64,000 bases of DNA from Owenia fusiformis. Taxonomy: Eukaryota; Annelida; Polychaeta; Sabellida; Oweniidae. Made by a program: the position numbers and the translations under genes. Positions 11,394-24,400 of the stretch are shown one piece after another. The notes under the pieces are model-generated. The model was not told the DNA's origin, ran no database searches, and worked only from the letters and a program-made list of their open reading frames with translations. Every line of letters starts with the position of its first letter. Position 1 is the stretch's first letter. The stretch covers positions 15,443,375-15,507,374 of the forward strand of contig CAIIXF020000005.1 in NCBI GenBank assembly GCA_903813345.2. The letters run 5' to 3'.

Positions 11394-12434
11394 TGTGGCT
11401 TAATATATCAACATGTAGATTTCAATGCCAGGATTCTAAATCAGGATTCTACGCACTGGAACTATAATGTTGTCAGAGCAGTTTGTGGATTTCGAAGGAT
11501 GAAAATCATGTTCGGTCTGATATGAGCTGATTCACTGAAACAATAAAATATTTGATGTCATGTTATGTCAAGTACAGATTTCACAAATGATCATATGTGC
11601 CCATGCACCGATTTATGCACCAAATTGGTTGCCCAGATGTGCTGATAGATGCACCATAATTTTGCGCCATGATGCCAAAGTATGAGAGGCTCATAGGCGT
11701 GACTTGAACTGGAACAAGACTTCCTCTTAGGTACATTATCTAGCTAAAATAGCTAGGGGAGAGACCAACTTAAACCCAGTTTAGACCCCTCTGATATGTT
11801 GAAATCAAATGAAATCTTTTTTTTTTAAATCATTTTATTTAGCCTAGGGTTTACAGTTTACACTATTATATCCCCTAGGGATTGAAATCATATTCAACAG
11901 TCATCATTATGATGTCATCCATAACAAGTTGATACAGCAGTCTTAGCTGTTATTGTGGCTCGCCCCCAATGGCTCATGTAGTACAGCATCGAGTGGTAGA
12001 GCATCAGACATTGAATTTAGCACATCATCATTCATCTAGCTTGTTACAGCAGGCCAGTGTCAACTGTCCCGAAATTTGCATATTTGTCACGCAATTGCTA
12101 AAGAAAATCATGAATTAAAATGGAACTGGCTTGGCTCCTTGATGAGATATTGCATGATTTCGTCTAAAATTAAAATAAACGGCTCTAAGAAAAATGGCGA
12201 TATTCGAAAACTAGACGAAATGTAGTTATTGTCTGACATTAGTAACTGGCTGTAAATTCTAAGTTAGCGATCCAGAAGATGTGAACTTATACATTGATCA
12301 CTTCATGTGTGTTTTGGGATTTTTGGTGAGGTAATAAGACCAAAACTCGCAATTCAAATTGTGATGTGGAAAAATGGCGAACATTTGATTTCAAATTTTG
12401 ATTCCAAATATTTGATAACTTTTGGCGGATTGAT
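11394..12434. promoter_or_regulatory. shared divergent promoter region of the Rab gene and ZNF277
   Basis: Only about 1040 bases separate the two start codons, which face away from each other, so a bidirectional promoter is inferred. No TATA box or CpG island is obvious. 12140-12370 is copied, inverted, at 22360-22680. A tRNA-SINE-like stretch (GAGTGGTAGAGCATCAGAC) lies near 11988. Confidence 0.4.
11950..12085 (+). repeat. possible tRNA-derived SINE piece
   Basis: GGCTCATGTAGTACAGCATC followed by GAGTGGTAGAGCATCAGAC resembles a degenerate tRNA head. The tail phrase CATCTAGCTTGTTACAGCA is similar to one near 20171. No intact B box, poly-A tail or target duplication was found. Confidence 0.3.
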
Positions 12435-15400
12435 ATGGAATCTCACACGTCCTTAATTAGTCACGATATAGAGGCCTTAGAAGAAGGTAAGCTTGCTACA
12501 GTTCCCAGGACAAGCATCCTCAGGGTCATTACATTTTATCCCGTTCCCGGACTATGGTCCTGTGAACATCTCAATCTTTTGCCTGTGCGATTACAACATG
12601 GGAGAATTTTTTACTGATCTTACACTTCAGATACCTACTTCAATAGATTCCTTGGTAATTTAGCATTCTTTTCGTGTAGTTGAATCCACAATTGTCTGGG
12701 TTTATCGGCAGAACGAAGACATTTTCGTTTTTGATCGCAATATTTGCGTGTAACATTTAACTTATTTCAACCGTCAAATTCCTCCATATTGGTACTTCCG
12801 GGCTACATCCGGGACAGCCAAACGGGGGATTCCCCTTTTAAATCCAACCGCCATTTTGAAAAGTGATGGAATCTCTCTCGATGAAAAAGAGAAAATGTTC
12901 CCGTTCTGCCGATATACCCAGACAATCGGCGGTTCCAATATATTAGAAGTTACATCTTGAGTTCTATAATGCATTGAGGTAGGTATCTTAAGTGTAAGGG
13001 GCGTAGATAATTCTCCCAAGTTGTAATCGTACAGGCAAATGCAACAGTGTCAAGATATAGGGACAGAAAATATTGACATTTTAAAAGTACCGTTTTTTCG
13101 TTTTGTTATTATGGAAAGTCAAACATGACTATAGATGATGTTTTATGTAGGCATTTATGTACACTGTATGTACAGAGATCGCCTAGTATTAAAAGTGGGT
13201 GATCAAAGACTCGACAAGATGCGCAAAATCCAAAATGTCAGAGGAAAGGTATGTTTGTTTGTCTTCTCTTTACCAGTTTAAAGTCATTTTACCTACAGAT
13301 GGTATTCCATATGCTGTATAAGAGACTCAAGATTCATTTGGTAACAGGATTCAGTGATTAAATCAACCGAAATACCTGAACTGAGTTGATAAAAGAAGCA
13401 AAATCAAAAACCCGTCGAACGAAAATGTATTTTTCACAAAATTTTCTGTTTTTAGATTGCCAAAACCACAAAACCAATATCATCTATGGTTAATATACAT
13501 AAAACTTAACATTACATGCATATCAGACGTTCCAACTCCCCTTCGGTATCGACTAAGGAGGATGTTATAAAAAAAATTATGATCAGCCAAGTGAGTGATT
13601 TTACCATGTGGATTCTAATGATATGTTCTTTGCATTTCAGAGTGGTTGGATTTACATGTTTCTATTGTCCTTCACTACGAACTGTTAAATTTCAAAACAT
13701 TATAAATCACCTTATAGAACACCATGAAGATGAAATGATGAAGATGAGAAAGATTATTGAAAATAGAGGCAAATTTAGAATGATTAGAAGAACTATGAGC
13801 TTGACAAGTAAAGATTTGGTTTTAATTATAAATCAAACAAATCTTTAATGTACATATGACCAAAGCCGCTAAACTGGAACTTTTCCTCAGCCCATCCACA
13901 TAACGCTGTCTAGAATAGCAGAGTATTTATTTCACTTTGTTTCTCTAAAAACGCCCACTGGGCGTTTATTTTGCATTCGATTACATATAATTCTAACTTT
14001 TTCAAGCTAATCACCTATACACCTTAGTTGAAAATTGATCAATAAATCTTCTGAATATTGAACTATAGAGCAGCTTTCCCCTATACCTATCATTTACATA
14101 TGGCCCAAGTTAGGCAAACTGGGAACTGACTACTGGCATCTACTGAAGGTCATTACATTTTTCTATAACTTATTGATACCTTGCTGCAAAAGAATGATTT
14201 AACTCCCCAATGAAATAGATAGTGTACAATTCAGATTTAATAAGTTTATTATGAGACCCCATGTCCATAACAACCACAATCATGACAATGGGTGATACAG
14301 TGACATCCATTTTCATTTATGATTTATTCAATTCTTGCATTACAATTCGACAATCATCTTGGATGCCAAGGTGTAAAGTTTTCATACCTTGGAATCAGAG
14401 GGTAAAATAAATGGACTGAAATGTGACTTTAAAAACTGTTCCATTTATAAGGTGTTACGCTTCAAGAGGTTTTTCTCTTAGCAGTGTACAGTGTACATAT
14501 CATATTGTATTCAAACATAGACAGAATAACAAAATATACGCACACAGTGACCATTTAATCGAATGAATCAATGGACGGTGATGTACATGTTTATTTTAAT
14601 TTGGACATACATTTTGCATGAAACCCCATTTTTCTTCTCTTTAAAGCATATAGTGTATGATTCGCTGAAACTCACGCTATAGGCCGATCCATTCATTTCT
14701 GTGTTAAAATATTTATTCCATGTTATTTAAGAGGAAACGTGAACTTTATCATGGTCAAATGGAAGCCCAAGACTCTACCTAAGTATAAAAAATTAAAGTG
14801 AGTAAAAATCTTCTATTGTTTTTGATATTTTAAAGCTTTTTAAATAAAACAGCACGTATTACATCGCATTTATATCTTTACATCGTAAAATCAATCACAT
14901 ATACGAAAAATGGTCAAAGTAATATATATTTTTCAAAGCATATGGGTGTTCTTGTGCCTACAAAACCTTATTGAATCACCAGTAGCGTGTAATATAAACA
15001 AAAATAAATCTTTTAAAAATAACCGTTACAACATATTTGAATTTTGCGCATCTTGTCGAGTCTTTGATCACCCACTTTTAATACTAGGCGATCTCTGTAC
15101 ATACAGTGATGTATGATACTTAACCATACTCTACGAAGAATGGATGATTTTTGTAGGCATTTATGTAGGCATTCTTAAAACACGTTACTTTGCCTTAAAA
15201 ACGTTACTTTATTGGACTTTAACTTTTCTCCTCGAAGAATGGATGATTTTATATTAAGCATTTTCAAAACACAGTACTTTGCCAATAAAACGTTACTTTA
15301 TTGGACTTTAACTTTTCCCCACAAAAGCCGGAATGTATGATTTTTTTATGAAGGCATTCTTAAAACACGATACTTTGCCTTAAAAACGTTACTTTATTGG

Positions 15401-18400
15401 TCTCTAACTTTTCTCCTCGAAGAATGGATGATTTTTAGTTAAGCATTTTCAAAACACAGTACTTTGCCAATAAAACGTTACTTTATCGGACTTAAACTTC
15501 TCCCCACAAAGAATGTATGATTTTTTATGTAGGCATTCTTAAAACACGTTACTTTGCCTTAAAAACGTTACTTTATTGGACTTTAACTTTTCTCCTCGAA
15601 GAATGGATGATTTTATATTAGGCATTTTCAAAACACGTTTCTTTGCCTTAAAAACGTTACTTTATTGGACTCTAACTTTTCTCCTCGAAGAATGGATGAT
15701 TTTTAGGTCGTAGGCATTTTCAAAACACAGTACTTTGCCGATAAAACGTTACTTTCGTGGACTCTAACTTTTCTCCTCGAAGAATGGATGATTTTTTAGG
15801 TAGGCATTTTCAAAACACAGTACTTTGCCGATAAAACGTTACTTTCGTGGACTCGCGTGGACTCTAACTGTTTCCATGCCAAGTTGTTAAAACACGTTAC
15901 TTGGCCAGTTTATTCCTTCAAGTGTCGAACATTTTAGCCTGGCATTTTTAAAAAGCGTAACTTTGGCCGATTTCCGTAACTTTCTTGTACTCTTAAGTTT
16001 TCCTCCATCGAGCGTTGGTAAATTTTAGGTAGGCATTTTCAAAAAGCGTTACTTTGGCCCTTTTCCGTTACTTTCTTGGACTTAAACTTTTTTCGATGTG
16101 TAACTTGAAAATCTTGTCAGTGAGTGGTATTACTAATTGTAAAAGATAAGATAAACCATAGTGTAAAGAGAGGCTAGTAGTGTTTTTCCATCTATTAATT
16201 CACAACGAATCAAATGACTCGTTATGGAAAAATAGAAACTTTTGTACAATGCCTAACTTTTGTTTTGGTTTGTTTCGTAGTTCGATGATCTTCCATGTTA
16301 TTTTCGAAATAATAACATGGATGAAACTCCCTAAATAGGTACAGCTTTACTGCACGTTATACCTAACTATCTGTAATATACAATAGTTACGTCTTGTACG
16401 TATATATGTTAATCCCTGTTTATTTTTTTTTCATTTTCTGTTGCAATATGTTGGTTGCTTATTTAACGTTCAATGTACTCAATTAGGCGGTTAAAAGACC
16501 AAAGTGGGTCCTTTTTCATGAATGTACGTTAATTTATAGATTAGTTTAGCCGATAACAGTGTTGAATTACTTCAGAGTTGCAATTTTAGCGATTCATACG
16601 ATAAAAGATCGATTCATCCCAAACACCCACTTTACCGGAAGGCGCTCTCTGACGTCCGCGCCATTTAGGTCACTTATAACATGGCATTATTTTTCACTTC
16701 CCTTTATTAGTACGTTTGAATGCAACCATCTTAGACTTAATGCAATAATTTTGACCCTCTTTCCAAAACAAATATTCTTCTTTTCTTCATCCTAGGTCTG
16801 ATGGTGTATCTTGTTTATTCGATTTTGTTGTGCCAAGTCATGTTGTACTGAGCGACATCTTTATAAAACACAGTTTTCAATCCGACTATAAGTATGAGTA
16901 ATTCATAAAGATGTCGTTCGCTTCAACTACATCTCATAAATGTCGAACTAAATCACTAGTTTTCAAGAATTATATACACATTGTATTATTAAAAACACGA
17001 GCTAACAAACAATACAATCGTTTGCATCAGAATATCAATGTATTTTTCCATTTAATATTGCACTGTGGTCTTTTGACTGCTTTTTATCGACTGACGGAGA
17101 CAAAACTGAAGTTCGTCAAAATGCGATTCAAAATCATCTATTGAGTACTTTGAATTTAAAAAATAAGCAATCAAATGACCATATTGCAACTATATTTGGA
17201 GAAATAGAAACTTATGTACAAGGCCTAACTTTAGTATTTCAGATAGTTACAGCAAACGTGTGGCATTCAGTAATTTATTGAGTTTCATCCATGTTAATTT
17301 TTAGTGTCGAAAATGTCATGGCAGAGAAGCATCGAAATATAAGAGGCCACACATATGATAGCTAACTACAAAACAAACCAAAATAAACAAAGTTAGGCCT
17401 CGTACAATTGTTTCTACTTTTACAAAATACTGTTCAATATCGTCCTTTGATTCCTTATTTTTTACATTCAAAATACTCAATCGGGCAAAAAAGTTAAAGT
17501 CCAAGAAAGTAACGGAAAAGGGCCAAAGTTACGCTTTTTGAAAATGCCTACTTAAAATTTACCAACGCTCGATGGAGGAAAACTAAGAGTACAAGAAAGT
17601 TACGGAAATCGGCCAAAGTAACGCTTTTTAAAAACACCAGGCTAAAATGTTCGACACTTGAAGGAATAAAGTTAAAAGTAACGTTTAACTGGCAAAGTAC
17701 TGTGTTTTTAGAATGCCTACATAAAAAATCACCCATTATTCGAGGAGAAAAGTTAAAGTCCACGAAAGTAACGTTTTATCAGCAAAGTACTGTGTTTTGA
17801 AAATGCCTACCTAAAAATCATCCATTCTTCGAGAAGAAAAGTTAAAATCCAATAAAGTTACGTCTTTAAGGCAAAGTACTGTGTTTTGAAAGTGCGTGCA
17901 TAAAAATCATCCATTCTTCGTGGAGATCAGTTAAAGTACAATAAAGTAACGTTTTAAGGCAAAGTAACGTGTTTTGAAAATACCTGCATAAAAAATTATC
18001 CATTCTTCGTGGAGATCAGTTAAAGTCCAATAAAGTAACGTTTTTAAGGCAAAGTAACGTGTTTTAAGAAGGCCCTACATAAAAAACCATCCATTCTTCG
18101 TGGAGTATGGTTAAAGTCGAATAAAGTAACGTTTTACTGACAAAGTACTGTGTTTTGAAAATGCCTAATATAAAATCATCCATTCTTCGTGGAGATCAGT
18201 TAAAGTCCAATAAAGTAATGTTTTTAAGGCAAAGTAACGTGTTTTGAAAAGACTACACAAAAATTCATCCATTCTTCGTGGAGAAAAGTTAAAGTCCAAT
18301 AAAGTAACGTTTTTAAGGCAAAGTACTGTGTTTTGAAAATGCCTGCATAAAAAGCCATTCATTCTTCGTGGAGTATGGTTAAAGTTGAATAAAGTAACGT

Positions 18401-21400
18401 TTTACTGACAAAGTACTGTGTTTTGAAAAGACTACACAAAAATTCATCCATTCTTCGTGGAGAAAAGTTAAAGTCCAATAAAGTAACGTTTTTAAGGCAA
18501 AGTACTGTGTTTTGAAAATGCCTGCATAAAAAGCCATCCATTCTTCGTGGAGTATGGTTAAAGTTGAATAAAGTAACGTTTTACTGACAAAGTACTGTGT
18601 TTTGAAAATACCTAATATAAAATCATCCATTCTTCTTGGAGATCAGTTAAAGTCCAATTAAGTAACGTTTTTAAGGCAAAGTAACGTGTTTGAAAATGCT
18701 TACATAAAATTCATCCATTCTTCGTGGAGTATGGTTAAAATCGAATAAAGTAACGTGGAGTGTCAAAATACTGTGTTTTGAAATTGCCTACATATAAAAA
18801 TCATCCATTCTTCGTGGAGATAAGTTTAAGTCCAATAAAGTAACGTTTTTAAGGCAAAGCACCGTGTTTTGAAAATGCTTACATAAAATTCATCCATTCT
18901 TCGTGGAGTATTGTTAAAGTCCAATAAAGTAACGTTTTACTGACAAAGTACTTTGTTTTGAAAATGGACTACATAAAAAAATCATCCATTCGTAGAGATC
19001 AGTTTAAGTCCAATAAAGTAACGTTTTTAAGGCAAAGTAACGTGTTTTAAGAATGCGTACATAAAAAGCATCCAATCTTATTAGAGAAAACTTAAAGTCT
19101 ATTAAGGTAACATTCTAAAGGCAAAGTAACGTGTTTTAGAAATGGCTACATAAAAAATCATCCATTGACAATGAACGAACGTTTTAAAGGCAAAGTAACG
19201 TGTTTTAAAATGCCTGCATAAAACATAATCTCTTCTTCGTAAAGATAATGATTATATCACCAGGTTTCAACAGCCAAGGTAGCCAACGTTCCTTAATTAC
19301 TTTTCATAATAACAAAACGAAATAAACAGTACTTTTAAAATGTCAATATTTTTTGTCCCTATATCGTGACATATATAGGCAAATGAATGCGATCAGTGCA
19401 GGACTATAGTCCGGGAACGGGATAAATTACATTGGTGTAAGAAGTGGGATTTGCCCTTGTGTCGAACTCCCGTGCAGTGATAATATCACTGCGGCGGGCA
19501 GGTATCTCACCGTAAGCATGGTAACTTCTAATAAACAACTGACGTGATTGGTTCTAGTCCCATGCTCAGGTCGCGTGATTGTTAAATTTAGACAATTTCA
19601 TTGGTTGAATTGCGCGTATTAACTGATAAACAACACGTGCGGTAAACTATTATCAACACAACTTTTACTCAGAATTCCTTCCGCGGTGATTTCTTCTCAT
19701 ATTTCAATAATTTTGAAATATTTTGACAAAATAATGGTTGGGGAACATTTATGAATACATATTTTATAAGTTGAGTGAAAATTGACCACATATATGATGA
19801 AAAAGGGAACTATTTTCCCCAAATTTTGGGGATTTTCTTCGTCTGCCCGCCGCAGTGTCTATACCGAGACACTGCATGGGAGTTCGCCCTTGTGTATCAG
19901 AGTTCAGCGTTGAGATGAGGCGTCATCCTTCAGGGGGGATTGTATAGTGACCCTCAATAACAAGTTGCTACTGCTAGTTCTTATGGCTCAGGGGTATTAG
20001 TTCAACAACATTAGACCTAGCCTGGGCCTCGTTTCTTATGTGACATGTCTTATGGCCCGGCTAAGCGGTTATTAAGTTTAATGATGTTGAACTAGGCTCA
20101 GGGGTTGCATTAAACGCGGTCTATGGAGCCGAAGGTCCTCGGTTCAATTTCTGCACGGGCTTTTCATATCCAGCATCTAGCTCATTACACCACGAACGAG
20201 CGTCCTCAGAGAGTCACTCAAATTCCTCACTGAGCTGATTTCAGGTTTTGCCTCCAGAACACACTTCCAAACATGCAATTCCATACACAGATTTCAAAAC
20301 ATTAAAAGCCAAAAAAAACATTAAGCAACACCTTTCCACGTCTTCATTACCAAAGCATACCCAATTATTCAATAAACATTGAAAATACAAACCTTATACT
20401 TGTGTCATTTTCAAGCTTTTCACTTTTGAAAATCACATGAGATATTTCCATGCAGGGTTACAAAAAAATAAAACATGAAAATTAATCAAACCTTGTTGCT
20501 ATATTATCCTAAAATACAAATATTGCATTCACAAAAATCATCAATTAGTCAAAAGTCACTATTTAAAAGTGTTGAAATATATTGATATAGCTCCTAATTC
20601 TATTTTAAATTAGGGGTAAAGTAACTTATAACCCTGTCTGTTCGGTGAAAAGTCAAGGTCAAATAACCGGAAGTTCAACATGGCTGGTAATTTTATTTTT
20701 GTTTTTTCTTGTTTTATGTGTTCCCTGCTAGTGTTACCTATTTTGAAATGTACAATACTCCCCATATACAATACCTAAGTAATACAATTGATATATTTTG
20801 GGGGATTTATACACCCATTTCGAATTTAGTCTGTGGATATTTTCTTTTTTCCAAATTTTTTATTCTATTTTTCACAGATCCAATTAGTTCAACGTCGTTA
20901 AGGTTCAGCTGGAAAGTAACATTTTGGTAAAAAATTGCTATACCTGCACGTGTTATTTTCTGGTACAGATTTAAGTATGAAGTCATGTGTGTATTTCCTT
21001 GCTTTTTTCAGGAAAGTATCATTACACTGTTTACTTTTATAATATCTGGAAACAGGTCAATGGTAGCTCCTGTGTTGTCTGGAAATTTTGAAAGAAAATT
21101 TGGAAAAATAGAAAGTGTGAAATGTCAGAATTTCCTGGAGTTTCCATTGAACCCCTACCAGATATTCTAAAAGAAGACAGTGTAATGATACTTTCCTGAA
21201 AAAAGCGAGGAAATTGACACATGCCTTCATACTTTATTTTGTACCAGAAAATAACATGTGCAGGTATAGCAATTTTTTACCAAAATGTTACTTTCCAGCT
21301 GTACCTTAAACTCAATAACGGCGTTATTTATTATTAAGAATTTTCTTGGGGCCATTATTGAGTTTAACCTCTTTACTATTCTTTCCATTGATGCAAGTTT

Positions 21401-24400
21401 TGGATCCACCGAAACCATTTTTCCGCGATAACATGCAACTGATACTTGACAACAATATAAAAACACATAACATCAAGCGATTCAACACAATATTATTGTA
21501 TTAAATGGTTATTTATACAAGTAAAATGAGGTTAAACTTACCAATCTCTAAAATGACATTTCCGCATGTCCTTCATTGTGTCTGTTCGTCCCGGGTTAAA
21601 ATTTAAACTATTGAAACGAAATTGTTGTCAAATAGATTGATAATTATCACGCGATTACTCGGGATAAAATAGCCATTTTTGAGGATAGCAGGTATCTTTG
21701 ATTGATTTATATAGCGCTTGTATACACACAAAATCGTTATTAATTGCAAACCTACTGTTCGTTGATGCAGTGTCGCAATGACGGTTAATTCCTGATACGA
21801 TTTGCAATTTCGATGTTACCGGAGCTGACCGATATTTTCGTAAAATTCCAAACCTGTCTCCAATATTTTCGTAATTATGCATCAATATGGTCTAAGGGGG
21901 GTACGGGATGGTGTGTATGTATTTATAAGGTATGTATGCATGCTTGAATCACATTCTTTATGTAATATTACCATGTTTTCGGAGTTTAATTAGTTCCGCA
22001 TGTCGAAACCTGCTGAACGATTAAATGATCGCATCAAGGGCAAAATCATCATGGAAGTTAGACCTAGCCGGGGCCATAAGACATGTCAGATAAGAAACGA
22101 GGCCCAGGCTAGGTCTAATGTTGTTGGACTAAGATCCAATCAGCAATCCATCATCCACTGATCCAGTTCAGTTCAATTAGAGTAGTAACATAGCCTAAGT
22201 TGATAAGACACAAACCTGCAAAAGTTCTAAAAAAATGACCACCATAAAGAACAAGTGTTAATGCCGGATGAATGAGTTACACTACATGTAGATCTACTAA
22301 AAAAAACAGTTGTGATGTCAATAAAACATAAAAGACATCACAACCTGATTGAAATGGACTATATTTTTTCACTTCAAAATTTTAATTACGAGTTTTGGTC
22401 TTATTACCTCACAAAAGCTTTCAAAACACACAGGAAGCAGGGGCGGATCTGGGAACCAAGAAGGGGGGGGGGGGGCCCAAACTTGTGGTCTGAGAAAAAA
22501 ACGTCCGTGTATTAGTTCAAGTCTTTTAGATCGCTACTTTGAATTTACAGCCAGCTATAATGTCAGACATTAACGACATGTGCGTCCAGTTTTTGTTGTT
22601 TTGTTTTTTGAACATCTGCCATTTTTCTTGGAGCCGTTGATTTGATTTTAGACAAAAGCTTGCAATATCTCACAAAGGATATGTATTCGTTTAAATTCTA
22701 TTTGATGAAATATTAGGATTTTTGAAATAACACAAATTTATTTTTATTCCGAATGATCATTTTCACTAGTGCACGGTAGTCCACATGCTAGGTCTTCTAG
22801 CCAAGTAATTTGGCTAGAGACTCGAGTAACCTTGATTTTAGCCATACATGTATGTAAGAGGCAGCATACTCAGCAAATTGGCAAAAACTCCAGTCATGTT
22901 CATCTATTACTGGTTGCTAATGATTGTTAGCTAAGATGAGGCAATGCAATGCCACTGATAAGGTGTGAGTACCCAGTGCTGTCAACCCCCAAAGATTTTC
23001 TCGCGGGACAGATTTTTTAGACCCAGTGCCCAAAATTCGCGGGATTTTGCGGGACATCTACTAAATTTGCGGGATTTCGCGGGACATTTAAGGGATTTGC
23101 GTGATTGCGCTTATAGGCCAATTTTTTTTATCAAATTCGCGTGATTTCGCGGGACCATTCGAGGGACAAACACCCTAATTGCGGGACAGTTAACAGGTTT
23201 ACCAGCAAAAACTTCATAGAGGGACAGATTTTCTAGAAAAAGTGCCCTAAATTTGCGGGATTTCGCGGGACATCCACCTAAATTTGCAGGATGTCCCGGG
23301 ACATTCAAGGGATTTGCGTGATTTGGACTAATGTAAAAGCGTGTAAAAGTACTAGAATCAAACTTTCAGATACTGATTAATCAAATATTAAGCACCGTTA
23401 CATTGTAACTTAAATAAACGTCAACATAATTTCACAAAATACGCATAGAAATATTACTAAACTTTATTGTAATTTATCAAAAACAAAAACCATGCTTGAG
23501 GTGTGAGTATCGTAATCTAACACGAAATTCAAAAATTTGGAACAATACTTTGCACTTCTCTGCTTCTGGCGTCGTGACCAACTACTACCATACTGTAGGC
23601 ATGGGCTTTCAATTGAAAGCCCATGATATAGGGGTTCGATTAATCTACATCAAATTATAGGGAATGAGGTTACTTTTCTAGATAGGGTTTGTAGAAAAAA
23701 CCGGGTACCGGGTAGTAAATCCTCCATGCTGGGTTCAAACTTTTTTTTTTTTAATTCCTTCATTCTTATTTATGTACATGTAAATGTAAATATAAATATG
23801 TACATGTAAATGTAATGCAATTAATAATATAAATAAAATTTACGTAGACAAACTTGGTACCCGGTCGAAAAACCGGGTACCCAAAAAACGAAATATACGA
23901 ATATACAACATAATTAGATCATTAGAAAACGTGTAAGATTTGTTTTGAATTTACAAAAATGTAACTTCCTTCAAAATTGAGCTAGAAGCTTCAAATAAAA
24001 AGCATTTTAAGCCTCTTTTCTTTCTCTATCATCACACCCTCTCCTGGCTACGCCAATGACATTGTAAGACGATTTGAATAACAAGACAAATCAATTTTAC
24101 TCAATGAGTTCGTATGTTGGTACGTGAACATAACCAATGAAAATATGGTCATGACGATAGAGGAAGAAAAGAGCCTTAAAATATGCTTTTTATTTGAAGC
24201 TTCTAGCTCAATTTTGAAGGATGTTACATACATTTTTGTAAATTCAAAACAAATCTTACACGTTTTCTGATAATCTAATTATGTTATACTCGTATATTCG
24301 TAGTTTTCATTTTTTGGGTACCCGTTTTTTGACCGGGTACCGGGTACCAAACTTGAACCCAGCATGGAGGATTTACTACCCGGTACCCGTTTTTTTCTAC

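Larger units (their letters stand above)
12520..19440. repeat. giant foldback palindrome with tandem-repeat arms
   Basis: Left and right halves are inverted copies about a centre near 16883, where GAGCGACATCTTTATAAA faces TTCATAAAGATGTCGTTCGC. Outer matching blocks are 12525-12600 plus 13040-13120 against 19290-19440 (for example TTATCCCGTTCCCGGACTAT). Inside are arrays of a ~90-bp unit in opposite orientations (15117-16090 and 17480-19255). The left arm is longer because of inserts at 12579-13038 and 13140-15116. The architecture resembles Foldback/TFB elements. It begins about 35 bases after the exon-1 donor of ZNF277. Confidence 0.75.

Noticed and set aside
18165-18630. Three overlapping minus-strand ORFs of 60-83 codons with shared peptides
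   Set aside because: They are frames through the 90-bp tandem repeat and repeat the same few residues; no domain or splice logic.
20075-20230. Possible tRNA gene (B-box-like GGTTCAATTTC)
   Set aside because: No cloverleaf or A box in place; at most a degraded SINE.
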